Shown: piece by piece, positions 32,701-40,015 of the stretch
How positions within the stretch are numbered: position 1 is the stretch's first letter
How the letters are laid out: each line of letters starts with the position of its first letter
NCBI GenBank assembly: GCA_031277165.1
Contig: JAISLT010000113.1
Location: forward strand, 1 to 40,015
Direction: 5' to 3'
Length of the DNA stretch: 40,015 nucleotides
From: Spirochaetaceae bacterium
GTDB taxonomy: Bacteria; Spirochaetota; Spirochaetia; Treponematales; Breznakiellaceae
Made by a program: the position numbers and the translations under genes
Notes under the pieces: generated by a model
Database searches by the model: none
The model's input: the letters and a program-made list of their open reading frames with translations, nothing else
What the model was told of the DNA's origin: nothing

Positions 32701-33930
32701 GTGTCGGACTATGTTTTGAAAAACGGCGTACTCGTTGGCAGGAAGGAACCGGGCAAAATTTTGGGGGTCCGGGAGGGTAAAATAGTCCCCTCCGGGCCGG
32801 GGTGTATTATTGACCTAAAGGGAAATTCCATGGTATATCCGGGGCTTATCAATACCCATGATCACCTCCAGGGTAATTACCGCCCGCCGGTGGGGCCCAA
32901 GCCGGGGACCTTCTACCTTAACTGGCTTCCCTGGGATAAGGACCTTAAGGCATCCGCAACCTTTAAGGAACGGTCCAGGCTAAGCCGGGACGACCTGTAC
33001 CATCTTTCGGGGTATAAATGCCTTTTTTCCGGGGTTACCACGGTGAACGATCATTTCCCCCAGAAGTTTAATGCGGCGATACTTCCCACCCTGCCTATCC
33101 GGGCGATCCTGGAATACGGCCTGGCCCACGAAGCTTCTTCCTACGATCTAAAGTGGGGGGAGGGCCTTGAACCGGAATACAAAAGGGCGGTAAAAAACAA
33201 CTGGCCCTTTATTACCCACCTTTCCGAGGGCTTCGACGACGAATCGATGAACGGGGTTAATTATCTGGAAAGCCTTAAGATCTTCGACAGCCACTGTCTT
33301 TTAATCCACTGTATTGGGTTTAGCGACGAGGATATTAAAAAGGCCGCCGCCGCGGGGGTTAGTGTTTCCTGGTGCGGGTTTTCCAACATGTTTATGTTTA
33401 ACGTTACCTGCAAGATTAGAAAGATCCTTAGGGCGGGGATCAACGTAACCATTGGGACCGATTCCGCCGCCAGCGGCTCCGCCAACCTTTTGGAAGAGAT
33501 GCGTTACGACAGGGAACTGTACCGTGCCATGTACGGGGAGGATCTTCCGGCAAAGACTATCTTTCAAATGGTTACCGCCAATGCCGCCAGGGCCTTTTGG
33601 ATGCAGGACCGGATAGGGGATCTGGAAGATGGAAAGCTGGCGGATATTTTAGTGCTTAGGGCCCGCCGGGACGATCCCTACGAAAACCTCTTAAACGCCC
33701 CCATGGAAGACATAGAGTTCTTAAGCCTTGCGGGAACCCCGCTTTACGGGGAACTGCGGTTCCTGGATATTCTGGACGGGAAGCTTCCCCAGGGGTATAC
33801 CCGGATTACCGTAGGCGGCCGGCCCATGTTTGTTAAGGGCGATCCTGCGGGGCTCTATAAAATGGCCCGCAAAAAGATAGGGTTTAAGAAGGAACTTGAT
33901 TTCCTGCCCTTTGAACCGGACGGGGAGTAG
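32701..33930 (+). CDS. Amidohydrolase-superfamily enzyme (cytosine/guanine deaminase-like)
   Basis: 409 residues, GTG start with AAAGGA about nine bases upstream. Metal-ligand pattern: LINTHDHLQG near 53-62 (HxH), FITHLSEG near 169-176, LIHCIGF near 201-207 and IGTDSAASGSANL near 254-266 (the Asp). The C-terminal DLEDGKLADILVL closes the beta-sandwich typical of this family. Members deaminate purines, pyrimidines or related rings, or hydrolyse chloro-triazines; the substrate is not evident. It is the first gene of a likely operon, five bases before the cNMP-binding/TPR gene. Confidence 0.82.
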   Translation: MSDYVLKNGVLVGRKEPGKILGVREGKIVPSGPGCIIDLKGNSMVYPGLINTHDHLQGNYRPPVGPKPGTFYLNWLPWDKDLKASATFKERSRLSRDDLYHLSGYKCLFSGVTTVNDHFPQKFNAAILPTLPIRAILEYGLAHEASSYDLKWGEGLEPEYKRAVKNNWPFITHLSEGFDDESMNGVNYLESLKIFDSHCLLIHCIGFSDEDIKKAAAAGVSVSWCGFSNMFMFNVTCKIRKILRAGINVTIGTDSAASGSANLLEEMRYDRELYRAMYGEDLPAKTIFQMVTANAARAFWMQDRIGDLEDGKLADILVLRARRDDPYENLLNAPMEDIEFLSLAGTPLYGELRFLDILDGKLPQGYTRITVGGRPMFVKGDPAGLYKMARKKIGFKKELDFLPFEPDGE

Positions 33931-33935
33931 AGAAA

Positions 33936-34961
33936 ATGCCTAAACCCCTTCAGTATAGGTCAGGTTCGGTTATTTACTTCCAGGGCGATGCGGCGGATAA
34001 GATATTTATCCTCCAGTCCGGGGCGGTAAATTTGGCCTATCAGGATATTGAAACAGGGACGGATGTACACGATCTGGTTCAACCGGGGGAATTCTTTGGG
34101 GTCAAGTCCGCCCTGGGCCGCTATCCCCGGGAAGAGAATGCCATTACCCTTCAGGATGCGGCGATCATGGCCTTTACCGTTCCCGAATTCGAGGCCCTGG
34201 CCCAGGCCAATACCCGGATCATCATGAAGATGCTTAAGGTCTTTTCTAACCAGCTTAGGCGCATACACCACCAGGTTTCAAACCTAATGGAAAAAACCGA
34301 AGAGGTGCAGCCGGAGATGGGCCTTTACAATGTGGGGGAATACTACCTAAAGAACAAGCGTTTTACCCAGGCCAAGTATGTTTTTTCCCGGTACTTAACC
34401 TATTATCCTTCGGGGCGCCATGCGGCCCAGGCCGCAAAGAACCTGGAGTTTACCGAATCCCAGGGCGGGGGGCGCATGCCCCAGCCCAAGTCTGTGTTGG
34501 CCGATCTGGAAATTCCCCCGTCCCAGCCCACGGCGGACGCCTTTTCGGGCCAGGGCCCTTCGGAACAGCTTGGCAGCGCCGCCAAGGCCTACTACGATGC
34601 GGTAAGCATGATTTCCCAGGAAAAGTACCAGCAGGCATACCTGTCGTTTAAAAAAATTGTTGACGCCAACGAGGATCCGGAATATGTGGCAAAGAGTTTC
34701 TACGAAATCGGCCGCTGCCTGTTCCTGCTTAACAAATACGACGATTGCATTAAATATTTTACCGGCATGATCACCAAATATCCCCGGCATCCGGAACTGG
34801 GGAACGGCCTTTATTTTATGGGGCAGTCCTACGAAAAACTGGGAAGGAAGGATCAGGCGGCCACCTTTTACAAGAAGATCCTGACCATGACCAGCAGCGA
34901 CGATGATAACGCTATTAATATTAAAGCAAAACGGGCCCTTAAGGCCCTTATAGGAGAATAG
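33936..34961 (+). CDS. Cyclic-nucleotide-binding protein with TPR repeats
   Basis: 341 residues. A cNMP-binding beta-roll fills 1-120 (GSVIYFQGDAADKIFILQSG at 10-29; PGEFFGVKSALGRYPREENA near 50-69, the phosphate-binding cassette). No DNA-binding helix-turn-helix follows. Instead there are TPR-like helices (~130-170, then ~210-340 with SFYEIGRCLFLLNKYDDCIKYF and GLYFMGQSYEKLGRKDQAATF) around a Pro-rich linker. It probably works as a cytoplasmic scaffold that responds to a cyclic nucleotide. The Crp-like gene follows three bases later. Confidence 0.85.
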   Translation: MPKPLQYRSGSVIYFQGDAADKIFILQSGAVNLAYQDIETGTDVHDLVQPGEFFGVKSALGRYPREENAITLQDAAIMAFTVPEFEALAQANTRIIMKMLKVFSNQLRRIHHQVSNLMEKTEEVQPEMGLYNVGEYYLKNKRFTQAKYVFSRYLTYYPSGRHAAQAAKNLEFTESQGGGRMPQPKSVLADLEIPPSQPTADAFSGQGPSEQLGSAAKAYYDAVSMISQEKYQQAYLSFKKIVDANEDPEYVAKSFYEIGRCLFLLNKYDDCIKYFTGMITKYPRHPELGNGLYFMGQSYEKLGRKDQAATFYKKILTMTSSDDDNAINIKAKRALKALIGE

Positions 34962-34964
34962 CGG

Positions 34965-35600
34965 ATGGACATGTCGGCGTTTGGCCGTTTTGCCAGGACC
35001 TTTCAAGCGGGGGAGATGATTTTTTCCGAGTTTGAGCCGGGGGATGCCTTTTACCTGATCCAGTCGGGCCGGGTGGAACTGGTTAAAATTATTGGGGACA
35101 TTGAAAAAACCCTGGACATTTTGCAGCCCTCGGAAATGTTCGGCGAAATGGCGCTCCTGGAAAATTCCCCCCGGTCGGCCACCGCCATAGCCCTGGATAC
35201 GGTAAAGGTGCTGGAATTTAACCGGCAGAACTTTGAAATTTTAATGCTGGGGAATCCCCAGATCGCCCTAAAGCTGCTTAAAATGTTTACCAAACGGATC
35301 TACGATTCAAAGCGGCGCTTTATGATCCTAACCCTGGACGACGATCAAGCCAAGATAGCCGATGTTTTTCTTATGCTGGATGAATCCCAGACCAACATTG
35401 ACAAAACCACCGATCGCCGGGAATTTAAAACCACCGTGGACGACATAGCCCATTGGGCAGGAATGAGTGTTAACCAGGCCAGGGATCTTATCGGCCACTT
35501 TGTAACACAACGGCGGATGGAACTTTTTAGCGATAAAATTGTCGTAAAAAATATCAACGATTTTTCCCGGTTTGTCGCTTCCAAACGGAAGAAATCTTAA
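34965..35600 (+). CDS. Crp/Fnr-family cyclic-nucleotide-binding regulator
   Basis: 211 residues. A cNMP-binding domain spans ~8-125 (GEMIFSEFEPGDAFYLIQSG near 17-36; FGEMALLENSPRSATAIA near 61-78, the full phosphate-binding cassette with Arg). A dimer helix follows. The C-terminal ~70 residues contain a winged-helix-like segment (VDDIAHWAGMSVNQARDLIGHF near 156-177), close to the Crp recognition-helix pattern but with few basic residues. It could act as a DNA-binding regulator or as a non-DNA-binding partner of the preceding protein. Confidence 0.82.
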   Translation: MDMSAFGRFARTFQAGEMIFSEFEPGDAFYLIQSGRVELVKIIGDIEKTLDILQPSEMFGEMALLENSPRSATAIALDTVKVLEFNRQNFEILMLGNPQIALKLLKMFTKRIYDSKRRFMILTLDDDQAKIADVFLMLDESQTNIDKTTDRREFKTTVDDIAHWAGMSVNQARDLIGHFVTQRRMELFSDKIVVKNINDFSRFVASKRKKS

Positions 35601-35621
35601 CTTGTCCTGGAGGAAAGCGGT

Positions 35622-36311
35622 TTGAACAGAAACTGCTTTGGGATTAGAACCTTTGCCGGCGGTTTGCCGCTCCCTGTGTATAGAACCCGTAACAATCCGC
35701 CCTGGGCCGGGTTCCTCCCCGGCAAAGCGCCGGACAGACCGCCGGACAGGTTCCATGGGCCGGAATTTTTTGCGGCGGCCGGCGCGGAAAATCCGCAGGC
35801 TGATCCGGGGGGGGATTTTTTCCGGGGGAGCGCAAGGAAATTCCGATCCCGCCGGTACGCCGGGGGAATCCTGTTTCTTCTGCTTGCGGCGCTTGTCTTG
35901 TTTTCCTGCGGCGGCAAAGCCTCCGGGGTTAAGCTTCCGGACGGGTACTATGCCGCAGAAATGGAAGGGTTCGATTCCTACGGCTGGAAAGAATTTGTCT
36001 TGATCCAGGTAAATAACGGCTATATTGTGACGGTGGAATACAATGCCAGGAATATCAGCGGCTTTATAAAATCCTGGGACCAGGATTATATGCGGACCAT
36101 GAACGCCCGGAGTGGTACCTACCCAAATAAATACACCCGGATATATGCCACCGCATTGTTGACCATGCAGGACCCCCTTCATATAGAGGCCATAAGCGGA
36201 GCCACCGACTCGTACCATAGTTTTATCCGGCTGGCGGATGCCGCCATTAACCAGGCCCGGGGGGGATCAAAACAGGTGGCCATTGTAAGTTTGCCGGCTA
36301 AAAAACCATGA
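35622..36311 (+). CDS. FMN-bind-domain lipoprotein with a flavinylation motif
   Basis: 229 residues from a TTG with GGAGG eight bases upstream. A hydrophobic stretch ending in a lipobox-like FSC (Cys96) precedes an FMN-bind domain (~100-225) whose ISGATDSYHSF motif puts Thr195 at the position that ApbE loads with FMN. The domain would face outward, carrying covalent FMN for electron transfer. The lipobox lies unusually far in: no ATG, GTG or TTG occurs in frame between codon 19 and codon 93, so the true start is unclear. A run of eight G at 35807-35814 in this Arg/Pro-rich leader could be a slippage site. It overlaps the histidine kinase gene by four bases. Confidence 0.78.
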   Translation: MNRNCFGIRTFAGGLPLPVYRTRNNPPWAGFLPGKAPDRPPDRFHGPEFFAAAGAENPQADPGGDFFRGSARKFRSRRYAGGILFLLLAALVLFSCGGKASGVKLPDGYYAAEMEGFDSYGWKEFVLIQVNNGYIVTVEYNARNISGFIKSWDQDYMRTMNARSGTYPNKYTRIYATALLTMQDPLHIEAISGATDSYHSFIRLADAAINQARGGSKQVAIVSLPAKKP

Positions 36312-39300
36312 AGCCCAAATTTAAAAAAAACCTTGGGACCAGAATAATTGTTATTACCGTCCTGGCGGCGTTGATCCTGAACATTGGACTGGTGGGAACC
36401 ATGACCTTTTTTATGAGTTCCCTGTCGGATACTATATTTCTTCGTTTATTCCGGACCATCGCAAAGGCCGCATCCCAGGAGGTAGAGGCCAACCTTCATA
36501 CCATGGCGGATCGTTTTTTTCTGCTTAGGGAAAACAGCATATTCCTTGAGCCCGGTTCTAACCAGGCCGCCATCCGGACCTATTTGGACTTTGTTTGTTC
36601 CGGCATAGAATTTGTCTGGCTGGGAGTTTACCGGTCCAGCGGGATTCTGGAGGTGGGCACAGAATCCAGCCCCCGAAGCATCTTTGGCCGCAAACTTATC
36701 CGGATGATCACCGTCACAGGAAATTTAGCAATCGACGACACCTCCGTGGGCTCCCAGGGCCTTGAGATAGTTATGGGGCTTCCCCTGCACAGCAGGCCCG
36801 GAGAAGCGGCGGAAAATTCCCCCTATTATCTTGTGGGAAGCTACCGGTACGATACGCTTTCCGACGTTATTAACAACCTAAATGTAACCGCCACCGGCAC
36901 CGCCTTTATAATTAACGAAGAGGGTAAATTTATTGCCCATAAAATTCTGGGCCGGGTATACAGCCAGGATATGGTGGAAAACGAAATTGCCCTGGACGAA
37001 GAATCCACAAAAGAATTCCATCTGATGCTGAACGGGGGCCAGACGGGATCCGCCATCATACCGGGGGAGCATGGCAAAACCTTCCTAAGCTATTCGTCCA
37101 TCCGGGGAACCCGCTGGTCCCTGGGACTTTTGGTGCCCCGCTCGAATTTTATAAGTCCCCTGCAAAACGCCATAGTGATCAGCATTATTTTTTCCTGCGC
37201 GGCGCTCCTTTGTTTTGCCCTGATCTTTTCCACCGCCATGCAGAGGATCCTCAGCAGTCCCCTTTCGGTTATCACCGGAAGCGCCCACAAGCTTGCCGAG
37301 GGAATTTTTGAAAACCAGCTTCCGCCGGATATTACCAGCAGGGAAGATGAAATTGGCCGCCTGGGAAAGGCCTATCTTATTATGTCCGGATCAATCCATA
37401 GGGTTATAGAAGATATAGCCAAGCTTACCAAGGCCGCCAGAATCGGCTCCCTTAATGAACGGGCGGATTTTTCTGTTCACCGGGGTGATTACCATCTGAT
37501 CATCGCCGGCATAAACGCCATGATGGATGTGTTTTGTTCCCATTTTAACGTTATGCCCGTAGCCCTGGCCTTGTTCAATGCGGAGGCGGCGCCGGTGTAC
37601 ATCAACAAGAACATGGAAGAAATTCTTTTTCGCCACGGCCTTAACAGCGGCGATCCCCGGCTTCTTTCGACCCTGCTTACTAAATCTGACTGGCAGGCCC
37701 TTTTTGATCCCCGGGAAGAACTTGGGGTCTTTAGGGATGAGATTTCCCTTTCCGGGCCGGACGGACTGCCCTGCAATTATTCGGTCATGCTGCGGCAAAT
37801 TTTGGATGAACATTCGGTGATCATGATACTCCAGGACATTACCCAGCTTACCAGGGCCCGCATGGAAGCGGAGGCGGCCAGTTTGGCCAAGAGCAATTTT
37901 CTTGCCAACATGAGCCATGAAATGCGCACCCCCATGAATGCGATCATAGGAATGACAAATTTGGCAAAGTCCTCTAACGAAATCGAACGAAAAAATTACT
38001 GCCTTGGGAAGATTGAAAATGCCTCTAACCATCTTTTGGGGGTTATTAACGATGTTCTGGACATGTCCAAGATCGAGGCTAATAAATTTGAACTTTCCTT
38101 CCAGGAATTTAACCTGGAAAAAATGCTCCAGCGGGTTTCCGGTGTTATTGCCTCCAGGGTTGAAGAAAAACACCAGTCCTTTACGGTACGGCTGGATAAA
38201 AACCTGCCCTTTAATGTCATAGGGGATGAACAGCGGCTTGCCCAGGTGATTACCAACCTGCTTTCCAATGCGGTTAAATTTACCCCCGACGACGGAGCCA
38301 TTACCTGCAAGATCCGGCTTTTAAATACCGAAGGGGACAGGGCGGTAATTGAAGTGGAGGTAAGCGACACCGGGATTGGAATCAGCGAAGAACAGCAGGC
38401 CCGGCTCTTTACTTCTTTCCAGCAGGCCGATTCAAGCATTTCCCGGCGTTTTGGGGGAACCGGGCTTGGCCTGGCCATTTCAAAGCGTATTGTGGAAGCA
38501 ATGAACGGCCTTATTACCGTGGGATCAAAACCAGGTTCCGGTTCTACCTTTACCTTTACGGCGGAACTAAAAAAAGGCTCGGACATTAGGACGGTTCCCC
38601 TGCCGGGAATAAACCGGAAAAATCTTCGCATTCTGGCGGTGGATGATGACAGGGATGTGCTGGACAATTTTAAGGATATAATGGAACGCTTTGGCATATT
38701 CTGCGATACCGCCGCCAACGGACAGGAGGCGCTGGAACGCATTGAAAAATCCGGCTCGTACAATATTTACTTTTTAGACTGGCGCATGGACGGCATGGAC
38801 GGTATTGAATTGTCCCGCCGGATAAAAAAAATAAGCAATGACAGCCCTTCTATAATTATTATGATCTCTGCCATGGAATGGACCAACATTGAACAAGACG
38901 CCAGGGCTGCGGGGGTTAATAAGTTCCTCTCTAAGCCGCTCTTTCCTTCGGCCATTATGGACCTAATAACCGAGTCTATCGATTCAGAAATTGCCGGAAA
39001 TGAAGGGGTTGTATATGGGGAACCGGGCAGCTTTGCGGGCCATACCCTGCTTTTGGCCGAGGATGTGGAAATTAACAGGGAAATTGTCGTGGCCCTGCTG
39101 GCCCCCCTGGGCCTTGGCATCCGGTCTGCGGAAAACGGCCGGGAAGCTTTGCGCCTCTTTAGTGAAAATCCCGGCGCCTACGATATGATCTTTATGGATG
39201 TCCATATGCCGGAAATGGACGGCTACGAAGCAACCCGGCGTATTCGGGCGCTGGATATACCCAAGGCGCAGACCATTCCGATTGTGGCCCTAACCGCCAA

Positions 39301-39430
39301 TGTATTCCGCCAGGATGTTGAACAGTGCCTTGCCGCGGGGATGAACGATCATATTGGCAAACCCCTGGATTTTAACGAAGTTCTGGAAAAGCTAAAAAAA
39401 TACCTAAAAAGCGCCCATGGCGGCCGGTAG
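36308..39430 (+). CDS. Hybrid sensor histidine kinase with extracytoplasmic sensor and two receiver domains
   Basis: 1040 residues. Membrane segments at ~12-34 and ~287-309 enclose a dCache-like outward domain. A HAMP-like linker (~310-370) and a PAS-like region (~420-520) follow. The HisKA block NMSHEMRTPMN has His537. The ATPase domain (~640-765) has the N-box NLLSNAVKFTP, the G1 box DTGIGI and the G2 region GGTGLGLAIS. Receiver 1 has Asp824 (FLDWRMDGMDG) and receiver 2 Asp964 (FMDVHMPEMDG); both keep the late Lys (LSKPL, IGKPL). There is no Hpt domain, so phosphate must pass to a separate protein. It is translationally coupled to the FMN-bind lipoprotein, which may sense or report redox state to it. 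Confidence 0.93.
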   Translation: MKPKFKKNLGTRIIVITVLAALILNIGLVGTMTFFMSSLSDTIFLRLFRTIAKAASQEVEANLHTMADRFFLLRENSIFLEPGSNQAAIRTYLDFVCSGIEFVWLGVYRSSGILEVGTESSPRSIFGRKLIRMITVTGNLAIDDTSVGSQGLEIVMGLPLHSRPGEAAENSPYYLVGSYRYDTLSDVINNLNVTATGTAFIINEEGKFIAHKILGRVYSQDMVENEIALDEESTKEFHLMLNGGQTGSAIIPGEHGKTFLSYSSIRGTRWSLGLLVPRSNFISPLQNAIVISIIFSCAALLCFALIFSTAMQRILSSPLSVITGSAHKLAEGIFENQLPPDITSREDEIGRLGKAYLIMSGSIHRVIEDIAKLTKAARIGSLNERADFSVHRGDYHLIIAGINAMMDVFCSHFNVMPVALALFNAEAAPVYINKNMEEILFRHGLNSGDPRLLSTLLTKSDWQALFDPREELGVFRDEISLSGPDGLPCNYSVMLRQILDEHSVIMILQDITQLTRARMEAEAASLAKSNFLANMSHEMRTPMNAIIGMTNLAKSSNEIERKNYCLGKIENASNHLLGVINDVLDMSKIEANKFELSFQEFNLEKMLQRVSGVIASRVEEKHQSFTVRLDKNLPFNVIGDEQRLAQVITNLLSNAVKFTPDDGAITCKIRLLNTEGDRAVIEVEVSDTGIGISEEQQARLFTSFQQADSSISRRFGGTGLGLAISKRIVEAMNGLITVGSKPGSGSTFTFTAELKKGSDIRTVPLPGINRKNLRILAVDDDRDVLDNFKDIMERFGIFCDTAANGQEALERIEKSGSYNIYFLDWRMDGMDGIELSRRIKKISNDSPSIIIMISAMEWTNIEQDARAAGVNKFLSKPLFPSAIMDLITESIDSEIAGNEGVVYGEPGSFAGHTLLLAEDVEINREIVVALLAPLGLGIRSAENGREALRLFSENPGAYDMIFMDVHMPEMDGYEATRRIRALDIPKAQTIPIVALTANVFRQDVEQCLAAGMNDHIGKPLDFNEVLEKLKKYLKSAHGGR

Positions 39431-39655
39431 AAACTGCGGGGGTAAAACCACCGGGGGAGCTGCCAAAAACAAGGGGTCTGCCTATGCCTTTCGCCGGGTT
39501 TGCGCAGGCATCCCTGGTTTTTTGCCTTCGCCGAACCGAAAACGGACAAAACTCCGGTAAAAAGCCGGAAAAACCGTTTCCCCCAAAAATTTTAAAAAAT
39601 TTGCCTCAAAAAACGCGACTTTTTACTAAAAACCCGATAAAAACCTCAAAAATGC

Positions 39656-39687
39656 TTGACAATCCTATGGATTTACTATACTATAAT
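39656..39687 (+). promoter_or_regulatory. Promoter of the ABC substrate-binding protein gene
   Basis: A perfect TTGACA (39656-39661) is followed by overlapping -10-like hexamers in TATACTATAAT (39677-39687). The best spacing of 17 bases gives TACTAT (39679-39684); a perfect TATAAT lies at 20 bases. The preceding ~220 bases after the kinase gene hold no gene. Confidence 0.7.
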
Positions 39688-39706
39688 TCCTATCAGTATA
39701 CTAGGA
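39688..39706. promoter_or_regulatory. Possible operator at the transcription start of the ABC gene
   Basis: TCCTATCAGTATACTAGGA, an imperfect 19-base palindrome with arms TCCTA / TAGGA and a GTATAC centre, sits between the -10 and the Shine-Dalgarno AAGGAG (39708-39713). Its position suits a repressor of the transporter genes. Confidence 0.35.
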
Positions 39707-39720
39707 TAAGGAGTTAGCGT

Positions 39721-40015
39721 ATGACTGCAAAAAAAATCGTCATGACGGTGTGCGCCGTTTTCGTTCTGCTTTTGGCCGTTCCGCTGGAGGCGCAGACGCG
39801 CCGGCCGGATCTGTCGGGGAAGAAGATCATCGTCGCCGACGCCAATTCGACCCATCATCTTAACCTCTATGTGGCCTTTGAAAAGGGGCTCTTTAGAAAA
39901 CGGGGTCTTGAGGTCGAAATTCAGCAGACCAATTCGGGGGTTGCCGCGGTGGTCGGCGGCGAGGCGGACATTGTCTTTAACTGCCCCACCGGCGTTATTA
40001 CCCCCATTGCCCGCG
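39721..40015 (+). CDS. ABC transporter substrate-binding protein, SsuA/THI5-like (partial)
   Basis: 98 residues before the window ends. A signal peptide (MTAKKIVMTVCAVFVLLLAV, cleavage after LEA) is followed by KKIIVADANSTHHLNLYVAFEKG, then LFRKRGLEVEIQQTNSGVAA and GGEADIVFNCP. The pattern (strand, short loop, YVAxExGLFxxxGLEVE, then a second binding loop) is that of NMT1/THI5-like and SsuA/TauA/NrtA-type periplasmic proteins, which bind sulfonates, nitrate, pyrimidine precursors or similar small molecules. The start has a perfect AAGGAG seven bases upstream. Permease and ATPase genes are expected beyond the window. Confidence 0.85.
   Translation, partial: MTAKKIVMTVCAVFVLLLAVPLEAQTRRPDLSGKKIIVADANSTHHLNLYVAFEKGLFRKRGLEVEIQQTNSGVAAVVGGEADIVFNCPTGVITPIAR

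Noticed and set aside
35638-36003. Alternative Arg-rich frame starting near 35756
   Set aside because: It shows no family similarity and no Shine-Dalgarno; the FMN-bind domain is in the other frame. It is kept only as a possible frameshift partner in the findings.
39484-39717. A 77-codon plus-strand frame before the ABC gene
   Set aside because: It runs across the promoter of the next gene, lacks a Shine-Dalgarno and resembles no protein; it is probably chance.

Overview
The window looks like chromosomal DNA of a GC-rich spirochaete of the Treponema lineage, possibly a termite-gut type. The grounds are its gene content and arrangement: an Rnf-like block next to a spirochaete-type membrane protein, rpmH-rnpA-yidD-yidC-khpB, paired cyclic-nucleotide-binding proteins, several spirochaete-type exported proteins of unknown function, and a NifA-type activator of the kind expected in a nitrogen fixer. 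The species assignment is inference; no rRNA is present.

Layout. 1-1110 is a decayed region: a GxxExxY gene remnant, an IS66 transposase remnant and an intact SRP RNA gene with its own promoter. 1229-4840 (minus) holds a FemX-like transferase and metG. 5002-12794 (minus) is one long likely operon: a YuiD-like membrane protein, a polytopic membrane protein of unknown function, rnfC-D-G-E-A, and a GH57-like protein that appears to lack its catalytic residues. 12833-16786 carries an RluA-type pseudouridine synthase, a CheY-like regulator, a small AT-rich truncated gene and a NifA-type sigma-54 activator, separated by dispersed repeats. 16844-21192 carries an M48 lipoprotein peptidase, rex with a strong autoregulatory operator, serC and serA. 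21161-26255 is a mixed block: a CYTH protein, a PfkB kinase, a dCMP-deaminase-like protein, a methyl-accepting protein and unknowns. 26692-30945 (plus) is the ribosomal-protein L34 / RNase P / membrane-insertase cluster. 30853-32457 (minus) has msrA and a PHP phosphoesterase. 32701-39430 (plus) is a signalling operon: amidohydrolase, cNMP-binding/TPR protein, Crp-like protein, FMN-bind lipoprotein and a giant hybrid histidine kinase. The window ends inside a new gene for an ABC-transporter substrate-binding protein with its own promoter.

Three signals stand out beyond ordinary annotation. First, two families of dispersed intergenic repeats (called A and B here) fold into nested hairpins, and differences between copies preserve base pairing; some copies supply the stop codon or last residues of flanking genes. 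Second, the Rnf-like complex seems to have lost most canonical redox sites: there is no rnfB, the FMN/NADH motif of RnfC is degenerate, the flavinylation motifs of RnfD and RnfG are absent, and the membrane cysteines of RnfA and RnfE are missing. Only the two ferredoxin-type clusters of RnfC remain, and the operon also carries a seemingly dead GH57 protein. Third, several genes have a -10-like hexamer 5-7 bases before the ATG and no Shine-Dalgarno sequence, which suggests leaderless transcripts. All alignments to family motifs were made from memory, without database searches.
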